This document shows, piece after piece, positions 34,742 to 43,754 of a DNA stretch of 64,000 bases; position 1 is the first letter of the stretch; every line of letters begins with the position of its first letter. The stretch covers positions 44,567 to 108,566 of the forward strand of contig CAYRFQ010000020.1 in NCBI GenBank assembly GCA_964423615.1. The letters are read 5' to 3'. The stretch comes from CAYRFQ01 sp964423615 (GTDB lineage: Bacteria > Planctomycetota > Planctomycetia > Gemmatales > Gemmataceae). Below the pieces are notes generated by a model that was not told the origin of the DNA, did not search any database, and was given only the letters and a program-made list of their open reading frames with translations. The translations under genes were made by a program, and so were the position numbers.

Positions 34742-37700
34742 CGCCGTAACTTCGCAACCCCCTCCATATTCTGCTCCAAACTCCTTTCGGCATCCACCTG
34801 CCCTCGATGGTCCAAAATCCCGATCGGACCGTCATACTCAGAGTCAACAATCCACTGCATGATTTGTCGATCCAGCTTCCCCTGCCCGAACGGCATGATC
34901 GAAATCCCACTTTTCGGGTCCATGCCATTCAAGTTCAAACACAGCAAATACGGCTTCATCTTCTTGAGCAACCCAGGAAAGCGATCCATGTGACTGTGTC
35001 CATGATGGAAGTTGTAAACGATACCAAGGTTGTCGAGCCCGAGATGCTCGATGATGGCCATTTGGTTAACGGGGTCGCCGAACCACCCGCCGTGGTTGTA
35101 GAGCCCTACCTTGCAGCCGATCTTCTGCGCCGCGATGGCAATCGGCCGGATGACGTTAGCAGCTCCCTTCACGTCTTTGCCACCCGCACTGACCCAAAGC
35201 TGTGTTCGAACCTTGTTCTTGGCAAGCACATCCAAGATGGTCTTCACGTGTCCCCGATTCACGTTCCCCGGTGGACACCACACACCCACAAGCTCGATGC
35301 CGTTCTTCTTGTAGAGCTTGACCTCTTTATCGAACGAGGGAAGGTGTCGGGCTCGCCAGTCATACGCCACCTTTTTGAGCCCAAGACGCTTGAGCATCGC
35401 CACTCGCTCTTGCGGACCTCGCTTCTTGGCATCAAACGGAACAATGCACCATGCCACCAAGTTGTCGCTGCGAAACATCTTTACCTTGGACGTTTCTGGA
35501 ACATCTTTCCGAGGAGTCGTTGTCCTCGTGTCCCTCTGGGCCGTCCCTTCGAGGAAAGCCAGCAGGTCACGCAGTTCCTGGAGTGCCATCCGATCGACCA
35601 GGTCGTGCGGCATCAACGAAGTCCGGTCGATAACGCGTCGTTCGATATCCGCATGAGCTACCCGAAAAAGCCGGCCATCCGAGTTAGCGTAAGTCTGGAT
35701 TCCCTCGGGACTCTCGCCGAGCATAATACCTTTCAACAACCGGCCGTTCCGCAACTGCACCGCCCACTGGGTATAACTCGGTGCGATCTCCTTGCTCGGT
35801 TGGAGGATCGATTCGAGCAATCGTTTTCGGTCCATCGTTTGGCCGATTCGACTCAAGTCGGGTCCGATCATATTTCCACGCCCATTGAATCGGTGACACC
35901 GGTAGCAGCCAGCGGACTTCGCATGATAAAAGATTCGCTCGCCTGCTTCTGGGTCAGCAGGCCCCTGCAAAAGGCTCAACCAGGCATCGAGATCAGTCTT
36001 CCCAGGACGCTTGTCGCCGACGTTCGGAGCCAACACCCGAGCTACAAGCTCCATCGAACCCGGATGAAACCTTTGTACGCGCTCAACCTCGACTTTCTCT
36101 CCCTTTTCGAGCCTCATCCCTCGCAGTGATCGCAAGGCTTCACCACGGACAGAGGAAGCCTTGGCCCGGAGGACGCCAACGAGCAAACTCGACCACTTCT
36201 GAGAACTCGAATCTCCTAACGCAACGAGAGCTTCAGCACGGAGTCGAGCGGGTCTATCACTGTCCCTGGCAATCCCAGCGAAAAGCTCGAATTTGTCGTC
36301 GTTGTCGAGGTATCGCATCGTGCGGATCGCTTCGAGTTGCAACCCGGTATCCTTGGACTCGATCCATTTCTTGAAATTCGCCAGCTTCATGAGGTTGCTC
36401 TTGGGGCTCAGTCGCCGCAGAGCCTGCCGCATCATCGTGGTTGTCGACTTGTCATTCGTCAAAATCCTCTCGAGGTAGATCTGACCTCCCCGCGCAGCCT
36501 CGCTTGGTCTCGCTCCGTCGATGAGTGCCAACGATGTCAACGAAGCGGCGAACAAATCTCCCGATAAGCTCGGACGGTCCAGGTTCTTGACCAAGGCATC
36601 ACGATGTTGTTTCAGTCGCTCCTCCCCTATCCACTGGATCACCACGAACTGGACGTCCTCGTCGGGACTCTTGAGGAACTGAGGCAGCTTGGGAACAATG
36701 GCCTTGATACCTGCCTCACGCATTGCAAGGAGGACAACAAGTTTTTGGCGAGCATTCTTGAGTCTCAAAGGTTTCACCTTTTGAAGCACCTTCGGTGACT
36801 GAACAAGAAGATTTCGTACTGCGGTGTGAACGAAAGGATCTTCTAACTCGGCCTCACCTAACCCCGCCTCGAGATCCAACTCCTCGAGAGTCTTTTTCGG
36901 CTTTTCCCAAACAATATCACCCGACACAAGATGTGCGGCGAATGCTGTTGCGCGAACTCGTGGCTCCTCACTCTCTAGGTACACACGTTTCAACACACCT
37001 CGTCCCTCGTCTGACTTCGCCAGTGTCCGTGCCGCTGCTTCCCGGATGTCCCTGTTCTTACTCAAGATGGCTTTTTCGGGAGGACCACTCTTGGCGACCT
37101 TGTTGTCTTTCCGACGAATCCGCCAGACCTTACCCTTTCCATGGAGTTGGTACGACCTATCGACCCAGTCAGTCACATAGATACACCCATCTGATGCCGC
37201 CACCATGCCGACGGGTCGAAAGTTGCTCGGACCAACGACCAGGGGCTTCCGCTCGGCACGAAACGAAGCTCCCTTGCGAGACAACCGGAAGTAGTCGATG
37301 CGGTGCTCACCCCACGAGGTCACCAACATCGTTCCACGGTACTTCTGGGGCAGGATTCCGTACTCGGCTGTCATCAGTCCGGACGGTGCTTCACCGGTTC
37401 CGGCGACCATCGGAAGTGTCCCCGGCAGCTCTCCGTTCCACGCCGTGAAGGGGTGCAACCCAGGACGACCATTACGGAATCGATACCCATAGTCACCACC
37501 CGAAACGATGTGCAACAAACGACACGGAGGCCGCGAGTCAGGGTCATTGTCCACAGTGAACATCCGACCAAAAACGTCGAAGTGGAGTTGAACCGGATTC
37601 CAAAAACCAGTCGCAAACCTTTTGACCTTCTCGCCATCAGGAGTCGCGACGAAGATGTTCCCTCCTTCCCCGCCTCCCTTCACGACACTGCCGTCGGTCC

Positions 37701-38883
37701 CGATCAGTTCATAATCCGCACCAAGGTTCTCACCCATGCTCACGTACATGTTGTTTGCCCAGTCGAAGGTGCAACTGAAGATGCCGTTATGAGGATAGGT
37801 ACAACTGGTCTTGAGACTCAGCACAGTCTTTCGTTCTTCGGCCTTGCCGTCACCATCTTTATCTCGCAACCGTATCAACGCACCCCGCGTCGCCACATAG
37901 ACATCGCCGCTCGGGTGAACTGTCAGGTGCATCGCGGCCTTGAACCCATCCGCGAAGACGGTCACCTTGTCGGCCTTCCCGTCGTTGTTCTTGTCTTGCA
38001 TAACGAGGATTCGATCGGTGGGATGTCGTTTGTATCCCTTCGGTGGGAAGTGAGTGTTACTCTCGAGCACGAGCAACCGATCCTTTTTATCCTCAGCGAT
38101 CCCAACCGGGGTCACAACTTCAGGGGCCTCGGCGAACAACTCGATGGTCAACTCATCGTCGAGACAACGTGGTCCAGACGTCACCGCCGGATGAGCGACA
38201 CGTCGCATGGCCGTGTGTCCGTTATTCGAGGCGTCAGCGAACCGATCCCCTTTGATCTCATCGAGGTGCCACAACCCGACAGTATCTTTGTCTACTTGCG
38301 GAGCTTCCTTGGGGACTTCACCAAACTTCCGAATGGTCTTGCTGATGCGGACCTCGTCGATGAGACCATTACAGTACAACCGACCTTCGACCAGGCCACC
38401 GATTGCAAGGTTCCCGGCAGGTCCCCGAGACCGCCGCGGCTTGACCTTACTGTCGGCTTTCAGGACACCGTCGATGAAGAGCTTGACTCGCGAACCTGTG
38501 TGTGTCATCGCCAGGTGATGCCACTTACCATCGACGATGTCGACTTCGGTCCTGATATGATCTGGAGAATAACCCGGCAGATATACGGTGTACTTCCCGG
38601 TTCCCCGGACCGTGAAAAGCTCCCAGTGTCGACTCGAGTGTTTGTTATCTTTCGCGACCAGAATATTGTAAGAGTCCTTCCCGAACAGTTTGGCCCAGCA
38701 CTCGACGGTCAAAGGAAGTCCATCGAAGGACTCATGACCCGGCACCTCAAGACGCCCCTTCCTAGCATCGAGTGCTTTTCCGAACCGGCCCTGCTCCTGG
38801 GCATCCGTAGGCATTCCGAACAGTGGAAAAAGAAAAAGGGCCATGAACAACATGACCCTTGTGTGTACGCTACCGCATTGCAT
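34726..38883 (-). CDS. LamG / PVC-type dehydrogenase propeller / HEAT / cytochrome c / TIM-barrel fusion
   Basis: A 1385-residue exported protein. A signal peptide (residues 1-29, ending PTDAQEQ) is followed by a LamG/concanavalin-like domain (about 35-200, LTVECWAKLF, KLFIDGVLKADSK), then a six-bladed sugar dehydrogenase-type propeller (about 230-600, PVGIAEDKKDRLLVLE, acidic DKNNDGKADK loops), HEAT-like helical repeats (about 620-960), a PVC-type cytochrome c domain with CXXCH as CYRCH (about residue 994) and a later SLMPHDLVDRM. The C-terminal quarter (about 1139-1385) is a xylose isomerase-like TIM barrel (NFHHGH, GPIGILDHRGQVDAERSL). Membrane-associated electron transfer coupled to sugar oxidation is suggested. 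ATG 38883 gives the better signal peptide. Similar dehydrogenase-cytochromes are common in planctomycetes. Confidence 0.85.
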   Translation of the reverse strand: MQCGSVHTRVMLFMALFLFPLFGMPTDAQEQGRFGKALDARKGRLEVPGHESFDGLPLTVECWAKLFGKDSYNILVAKDNKHSSRHWELFTVRGTGKYTVYLPGYSPDHIRTEVDIVDGKWHHLAMTHTGSRVKLFIDGVLKADSKVKPRRSRGPAGNLAIGGLVEGRLYCNGLIDEVRISKTIRKFGEVPKEAPQVDKDTVGLWHLDEIKGDRFADASNNGHTAMRRVAHPAVTSGPRCLDDELTIELFAEAPEVVTPVGIAEDKKDRLLVLESNTHFPPKGYKRHPTDRILVMQDKNNDGKADKVTVFADGFKAAMHLTVHPSGDVYVATRGALIRLRDKDGDGKAEERKTVLSLKTSCTYPHNGIFSCTFDWANNMYVSMGENLGADYELIGTDGSVVKGGGEGGNIFVATPDGEKVKRFATGFWNPVQLHFDVFGRMFTVDNDPDSRPPCRLLHIVSGGDYGYRFRNGRPGLHPFTAWNGELPGTLPMVAGTGEAPSGLMTAEYGILPQKYRGTMLVTSWGEHRIDYFRLSRKGASFRAERKPLVVGPSNFRPVGMVAASDGCIYVTDWVDRSYQLHGKGKVWRIRRKDNKVAKSGPPEKAILSKNRDIREAAARTLAKSDEGRGVLKRVYLESEEPRVRATAFAAHLVSGDIVWEKPKKTLEELDLEAGLGEAELEDPFVHTAVRNLLVQSPKVLQKVKPLRLKNARQKLVVLLAMREAGIKAIVPKLPQFLKSPDEDVQFVVIQWIGEERLKQHRDALVKNLDRPSLSGDLFAASLTSLALIDGARPSEAARGGQIYLERILTNDKSTTTMMRQALRRLSPKSNLMKLANFKKWIESKDTGLQLEAIRTMRYLDNDDKFELFAGIARDSDRPARLRAEALVALGDSSSQKWSSLLVGVLRAKASSVRGEALRSLRGMRLEKGEKVEVERVQRFHPGSMELVARVLAPNVGDKRPGKTDLDAWLSLLQGPADPEAGERIFYHAKSAGCYRCHRFNGRGNMIGPDLSRIGQTMDRKRLLESILQPSKEIAPSYTQWAVQLRNGRLLKGIMLGESPEGIQTYANSDGRLFRVAHADIERRVIDRTSLMPHDLVDRMALQELRDLLAFLEGTAQRDTRTTTPRKDVPETSKVKMFRSDNLVAWCIVPFDAKKRGPQERVAMLKRLGLKKVAYDWRARHLPSFDKEVKLYKKNGIELVGVWCPPGNVNRGHVKTILDVLAKNKVRTQLWVSAGGKDVKGAANVIRPIAIAAQKIGCKVGLYNHGGWFGDPVNQMAIIEHLGLDNLGIVYNFHHGHSHMDRFPGLLKKMKPYLLCLNLNGMDPKSGISIMPFGQGKLDRQIMQWIVDSEYDGPIGILDHRGQVDAERSLEQNMEGVAKLRRSFEK

Positions 38884-39076
38884 CTGAGAGCACCTCTTGG
38901 GATATCTTTTTGGTTTGCATCGCACGGTTGTCTGTGTGCCCAGCTGACTCCGCAGCCTCTACTCACCTTACTCCTCGGCTTGTCACTTCTGTCGTTCTGC
39001 CTCTCAGGCTTTCACAACTTCTGAGTCAAGAGGCACTCCGCCCAGGACATCCACAAATGCTTGGAAATCCGTGGTG

Positions 39077-39115
39077 GAGGTTGTATGTGGAAGTTGTGTT
39101 TGGAAGTTGTATGTG
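39077..39115. repeat. 13-bp tandem repeat, 3 copies
   Basis: GAGGTTGTATGTG, GAAGTTGTGTTTG and GAAGTTGTATGTG run head to tail in the gap upstream of the cytochrome fusion gene. Function is unknown. Confidence 0.65.
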
Positions 39116-39117
39116 GG

Positions 39118-39456
39118 TCATTGGGGCGCCTGGTTTTGTCTTGATTCGGATTGCTCATTGTTGATGGCGTTGAAGATATTCACCACATCAGTTGTTCCAC
39201 CAGGATAGCCGATGCATCCTTGGCAAAGATCAAGGCTTTTGGGTTCAGGAAGAATTACTGCGGTGGATAAATCCATTTCTCCTTCACTACCTGATGAAAC
39301 CAGGATAACTCTACTCTTTCCCAACATGCTAACACGTCCCCTTCGGAAGATCAGCAAACTGTTGCGGATTTGAGCGTCATGAAACCAACCAGGCGCCAGA
39401 GTAGAAAGAAAGCCGAGACACAGACTTTCCCCTGCCGTACAATCGATTATCATCAA
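39118..39456 (-). CDS. possible small hypothetical protein
   Basis: A 112-codon frame whose second half, LDLCQGCIGYPGGTTDVVNIFNA (kept short here), has codon choice similar to neighbouring genes and a CxxC pair, while the first half is less convincing. The ATG at 39456 has GAGG five bases upstream. The start lies only 38 bp from the divergent S9 peptidase gene, leaving little promoter space, so an internal ATG at about 39327 is possible. No family is recognised, and this could be a decayed gene end. Confidence is low. Confidence 0.3.
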   Translation of the reverse strand: MMIIDCTAGESLCLGFLSTLAPGWFHDAQIRNSLLIFRRGRVSMLGKSRVILVSSGSEGEMDLSTAVILPEPKSLDLCQGCIGYPGGTTDVVNIFNAINNEQSESRQNQAPQ

Positions 39457-39494
39457 ACCTCACTTGATCGAAGTCATACACCAAAGGATATCGG

Positions 39495-41639
39495 ATGGGT
39501 ACGATTTGTCGCGCAACGTTGGGTGTCATTGTGTTGGCTTGGCTTGTCCCACCCGCATCGAGCCAGGACCGTTTGAAAACCATGCCTGGTTACAAACGAT
39601 ATGCTGATATGCTACGCAAAACACCCAGAGCTTTCACAAGCGGCGCTCTGTCGGTTCGCTGGCAAGACGACGGAAAGTCGTTCGAATATACACGTAGTGG
39701 TAAACGCTATCGCTACGACGTAACCACTCGAAAGGCTACCATCGTCCCTCGGAAGAAAACAAAGGCTCCAAAAGGTAAACGCCCCTCTCGCCCGACGCGG
39801 TCTTATGTGCCGCGAGGTCGCCAGGCGAAATTCGCTGTGTCTCCTGACACTCGATGGCGAGCCTTTTACAAAGACGCCAACCTCTGGCTCCGTCCCGAAA
39901 AAGGCGAGGGAAAAGCCATACCGATCACCACCAAAGGTAACGCCACCAAACGACTGAAGTTCGGCACGGCATCATGGGTCTACGGCGAAGAGCTTTACCA
40001 AAAAACGGCGATGTGGTGGTCTCCGGACAGCAAAAAAATCGCCTTCTATCGGATCGATCAAAGTAAAGTTCGTGATTCCTATCTCACACTCAACCAACGA
40101 CAATTTCGCAACACTCTCAGCGTCGAAGCGTATCCGAAACCCGGCGAGCCCAATCCGATTCTCGACATCTTCGTTTATGATCTCGACACCAAGAAAACCA
40201 TCCAACTCGATGTCCGGAATGGAAAGCCATTTACCGACGACGTCGTGGGACATTATGTCTATGCCGTGAAATGGACACCTGACGGAAAAGAACTGCTGTT
40301 CCACCGAACGAACCGTTGGCAAAACATATTGGAAATCTGCGCTGCAAATCCAAAATCAGGAAAATGTCGCGTCGTCGTCCGAGAAGAGTGGCTTCCGAGT
40401 TGGACCGAAAACCGACCCCAACTCCGTTTCCTTGAAGACGGTAAAAAGTTCATCCTGGCGTCGGACCGGACAGGTTGGCGCAACTACTATCTTTACGACC
40501 TGTCGGGCAAGTTGAAATGCCCCATCACTAGACATAAGTTCGACGTTTCGCGTATCACTCGAATCGATGAAAAGAACGGGTTCCTCTACTATCTCGCCCG
40601 AAGCGGCGACAATCACATGAAGCTCCAACTCCACAGAGTGAAGCTCGACGGAACCGAAGACCAACGTTTGACCCATCCGGCATATAACCACCGTGTAACG
40701 ATCTCACCAGATGGCAAAAGTATCGTTGATGTCGCCGAAACTCACAACCATCCCCCCGAGACAAAACTACTCGACGCGACAGGAAAAGTGCTCGACGTGA
40801 TCGCCACGAGCGATGTGACTCGCTTCGAACAACTCGGATTGAACAAAACCGAACTGTTTCAATTCACCGCAGCTGACGGCAAGACAGTCCTACACGGAAT
40901 CTTGCACAAACCCTCGCAATTCGACCCCAAGAAAAAATATCCCTTGTTGGTCGGAGTCTATGCCGGACCCGAAACGAACGCCGCGCGAGAAAGGTTCCTG
41001 ACCCCGAGTCCCCTCACCGAACTGGGATTCCTCGTTGCCCGCTTCGACTCTCGAAGTGTTGGGGGTCGTGGCAAACGGGTCGTTGATGCTATCTACCAGA
41101 AGCTCGGGACCGTCGAAGTTGACGACCAAGCCGAAGGTGTGAAATACCTCCGCCAACGGTCCTATGTTGATGGCGATCGAGTCGGGATCTACGGAACGTC
41201 CTACGGTGGGTATGCGTCAGTGATGTGCCTACTTCGTCATCCCGATGTTTTTCACGCCGCTTGCGCATCCTCGTCCGTGACCGACTGGCGACATTACGAC
41301 ACGATCTACACCGAGAGATACATGCGCACCCCCCAGGTGAACCAGTCCGGGTACAAAGCCGGAAGCGCCATGACGTATGTCAAGAATTTGAAAGGTCGGT
41401 TGATGATTTACTACGGAACCGCCGACAACAACGTTTTCCCATCGAACTCGCTGCAATTAATCCGGGCACTCCAGAAAGTCGGAAAGAGCTTCGATGTCCA
41501 AGTCGGGCCAGACAGGGGGCACAGCGGAATTTCGACCTCTCGGATGATGGAGTTTTTCATCGAAAACTTGGTCCTCAACCAAAATCCCAAGACCTCGAAT
41601 CCCAAGACCTCGAACTCCAAAAAGCCAACGCAACAGTAA
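39495..41639 (+). CDS. S9 family peptidase (dipeptidyl peptidase IV-like)
   Basis: A 714-residue exported serine peptidase of the DPP-IV/prolyl oligopeptidase type. A signal peptide (residues 1-23, ending ASS) is followed by a beta-propeller domain (about 60-450) with KYTRSGKRYRYDVT-like and DLYLYDLSG-like blade motifs, then the alpha/beta-hydrolase domain (about 460-690). The nucleophile motif GIYGTSYGGYASVM holds the serine near residue 563, the acid is in YYGTADNNVFPSN and the histidine in DRGHSGIST, completing the triad. DPP-IV enzymes cleave after N-terminal X-Pro. The C-terminal tail is a short Asn/Pro/Lys-rich repeat (PKTSNPKTSNSKKP). The gene is monocistronic by spacing. Confidence 0.93.
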   Translation: MGTICRATLGVIVLAWLVPPASSQDRLKTMPGYKRYADMLRKTPRAFTSGALSVRWQDDGKSFEYTRSGKRYRYDVTTRKATIVPRKKTKAPKGKRPSRPTRSYVPRGRQAKFAVSPDTRWRAFYKDANLWLRPEKGEGKAIPITTKGNATKRLKFGTASWVYGEELYQKTAMWWSPDSKKIAFYRIDQSKVRDSYLTLNQRQFRNTLSVEAYPKPGEPNPILDIFVYDLDTKKTIQLDVRNGKPFTDDVVGHYVYAVKWTPDGKELLFHRTNRWQNILEICAANPKSGKCRVVVREEWLPSWTENRPQLRFLEDGKKFILASDRTGWRNYYLYDLSGKLKCPITRHKFDVSRITRIDEKNGFLYYLARSGDNHMKLQLHRVKLDGTEDQRLTHPAYNHRVTISPDGKSIVDVAETHNHPPETKLLDATGKVLDVIATSDVTRFEQLGLNKTELFQFTAADGKTVLHGILHKPSQFDPKKKYPLLVGVYAGPETNAARERFLTPSPLTELGFLVARFDSRSVGGRGKRVVDAIYQKLGTVEVDDQAEGVKYLRQRSYVDGDRVGIYGTSYGGYASVMCLLRHPDVFHAACASSSVTDWRHYDTIYTERYMRTPQVNQSGYKAGSAMTYVKNLKGRLMIYYGTADNNVFPSNSLQLIRALQKVGKSFDVQVGPDRGHSGISTSRMMEFFIENLVLNQNPKTSNPKTSNSKKPTQQ

Positions 41640-41761
41640 GCTGAAGGCGTGAAAAGAGCGCAAAGCAATGTCCAAAATCCCAAAAACTTCTTGCTAAATT
41701 GCTGCAAACATGTGTAGCTGAAAACTGGTACGTTTCCACTTCCCTCACGAGGAACCCGCTC

Positions 41762-42580
41762 ATGAACCGTTTCGCTGGACTCCTGCTCACTTTCGCCGGT
41801 CTACTCGTCGCTGCGTCTCCGACCTTTGGTCAAGCACCGATCGAGACAATCAAAAACATGAAAGGCAAACTCAATCAAGCCTCCAAGAAAATTGAGTTCA
41901 AATTCGAAAAGGGGAAAATCTACACGATTTCCCTCGATTCCGCAAACACCAAGACCTTCGATCCGTACTTGGTCGTGACTGATGCCAATAACAACTTGAT
42001 CGGTGCGAACGATGACGTCAATCTCAGAGCCAAAAACTTGAACTCCCGACTTGTGTTCAAAGTCCCGGAGACAGGGACTTACAACATCATGGTGACATCT
42101 TTCAAAGCCTTTCGCTCCAAAGGGCAAGCAATCGAGACTGGCTCCTACACCTTGGAAATCCAACAAGGAGTTCCAAAAGAAGCTCAAGCGGAACTGGCCA
42201 AAGCCCAAATCGAATGGGCCGTTCACGATGCGTTGTTCTCGACGAAAAACTTGAAAGCCGCTCTCGCCAAGGCCAAGAAGACGAAAAAGATGGTCATGAT
42301 CGATTTCACCGCCACTTGGTGTGGTCCTTGCCACGCCCTGACTCAAAGGACTTTCACCCAAAAGAACATTCAAAAATTCCTCAACGAAAAAGCCGTTTGC
42401 GTCAAGATCGATGTCGACTTTCAGCCAAAGATCGCGCGAAAATTCAATGTGAAGGCCATGCCGACACTTCTATTCCTGGATAGTACTGGCAACGAACTTG
42501 GACGCATCGTAGGTTACAAAGGCCCCGAGGACTTCATCCCGGCCTTCAAGGAAGCCATGAAACCAATGGTCGATTTCTAA
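41762..42580 (+). CDS. exported thioredoxin-like protein with N-terminal beta-sandwich domain
   Basis: A 272-residue exported protein. Residues 1-23 are a signal peptide (ending SPTFGQ). The segment about 24-145 looks like a bacterial pre-peptidase C-terminal (PPC) beta sandwich, with KIYTISLDSANTKTFDPYL and TGTYNIMVTSFK. Residues 155-272 form a thioredoxin-fold domain with the redox motif FTATWCGPCHALTQ (CGPC, about residue 184) and the cis-Pro turn in FNVKAMPTLLFLD. The combination suggests a periplasmic or paryphoplasmic disulfide oxidoreductase tethered to a binding domain. ATG 41762 has GAGGAACC upstream and gives the signal peptide. A good terminator follows at 42599. Confidence 0.87.
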   Translation: MNRFAGLLLTFAGLLVAASPTFGQAPIETIKNMKGKLNQASKKIEFKFEKGKIYTISLDSANTKTFDPYLVVTDANNNLIGANDDVNLRAKNLNSRLVFKVPETGTYNIMVTSFKAFRSKGQAIETGSYTLEIQQGVPKEAQAELAKAQIEWAVHDALFSTKNLKAALAKAKKTKKMVMIDFTATWCGPCHALTQRTFTQKNIQKFLNEKAVCVKIDVDFQPKIARKFNVKAMPTLLFLDSTGNELGRIVGYKGPEDFIPAFKEAMKPMVDF

Positions 42581-42598
42581 ACCGCCTCCAAAAAACAA

Positions 42599-42645
42599 AC
42601 CCTCTTCCAAACGACCTGATGGCCGTCTGAAAGAGGGTCAGTTTT
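42599..42645 (+). terminator. rho-independent terminator after the thioredoxin-like gene
   Basis: ACCCTCTTCCAAACG (42599-42613) pairs with CGTCTGAAAGAGGGT (42624-42638) over two mismatches, followed by the T-run TTTT at 42642. It lies 19 bases past the stop. A convergent gene ends at 42690. Confidence 0.75.
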
Positions 42646-42689
42646 CATTCGAATTCCTTACTTCCTCCTAAAGCCCACGAACTCTGTCG

Positions 42690-43346
42690 TCATTTCGAAT
42701 TCTGTTTGGCCTCGATCACCTTGGCCTTCTTGGCAGCTTCATCGATCACTTTGGCCTTCCTGGCAGCTTCGACATCGGCTTTCTTCAGGTAAGCTTTGGT
42801 CACCAAGAATTGCTGCTGCTCGTCCGAAAGCAGCTGAATTTGGCCCAGGAGCAATTCGCGTTCGAGTTTCTCTTTGTCGGCTGTTAACTTTCCGATTCTA
42901 CGGGCATAGTATCCTTGGACCCCGTAGATAATTGCCTTCTGAAGAGCATTCACTCCCGCCGCACGCCACCCACTTGGCAAACGTCCACGATAACCCTTGA
43001 CGAGAAGTTGGCCAAAATTTTTCGGCCCGGCTTTGTCGGCTTTGGTCGCGATCTCTTTCGTCAACTTGGCCTGAGTCACAAGGAAAGCCCGTTGTTGTTT
43101 GCTCAAAACACAAGCCAAATCGATTTCTTGTTGTTGTTTGAGCCCCGTGATGTCTTGCTCCGCTTTTTCGAGCTTGAGAAAGTAACTTTTCTGAAGATCA
43201 TAAATGGCAGTCTTCTGGGTGAGCGTAATTCCGGCAGATCTCCACCCTCTCGGAAGACGACCCCGAAATCCGAACTGTTGGGCAAAAGAAGAACTTGCGA
43301 CGAGCAAAGCCAAAAATACCGCACCAAGGCGAACACAACAACTCAT
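42690..43346 (-). CDS. exported hypothetical with two internal repeats (planctomycete-type)
   Basis: A 218-residue protein with a signal peptide (residues 1-22). The mature part consists of two copies of a unit beginning GFRGRLPRGWRSAGI (about 26) and GYRGRLPSGWRAAGV (about 120); each copy continues with helices and a KQQRAFLV or DEQQQFLV motif. An alpha-helical, charged C-terminal tail rich in AKK repeats follows. I recall single-copy forms of this RLPxGWRxxGxxxxQ motif in planctomycete proteins without function, which suggests an extracytoplasmic helical scaffold. No cofactor or catalytic residues are apparent. The neighbours (thioredoxin, kinase) offer no clear link. Confidence 0.7.
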   Translation of the reverse strand: MSCCVRLGAVFLALLVASSSFAQQFGFRGRLPRGWRSAGITLTQKTAIYDLQKSYFLKLEKAEQDITGLKQQQEIDLACVLSKQQRAFLVTQAKLTKEIATKADKAGPKNFGQLLVKGYRGRLPSGWRAAGVNALQKAIIYGVQGYYARRIGKLTADKEKLERELLLGQIQLLSDEQQQFLVTKAYLKKADVEAARKAKVIDEAAKKAKVIEAKQNSK

Positions 43347-43754
43347 GGCGGGACCTCATTGTGGAATGAAACAATCGACTGGAATGGAGTATTGGTAATT
43401 GTACATGAGAAAGAAACACCTAAGCTAGAAGAAATACCCTCATGTCTCGAGGTTTTCTTCGCAGTCAATCGTTAAGAGAAGACAAAGCCACCCAAAGTTC
43501 TCACTCGCTTTCCTTTTCCAATGACAACAACTGCCCTCGGCTTTGGTTTCACTTTGCAAACTCGCCGACTGCGACGACTGAAGACTACGCGGATTAAGTC
43601 TCTGGCACACTCTATCGCGATGGACATCCTCGAACACTCAACACCTTGACGTCGAGAAAGTGGTTCGCCAAAATAAGGCATCTTAACACCTTCTCCACCT
43701 ACTCGATCTCGACAACACAACACGGCCTCAGCGTCTTTCTTGAGGAACGGCTCA
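43347..43754. other. intergenic region, no gene seen
   Basis: 408 bases between divergent genes. No frame has recognisable features. The promoter of the kinase gene must lie in this stretch. Confidence 0.5.
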
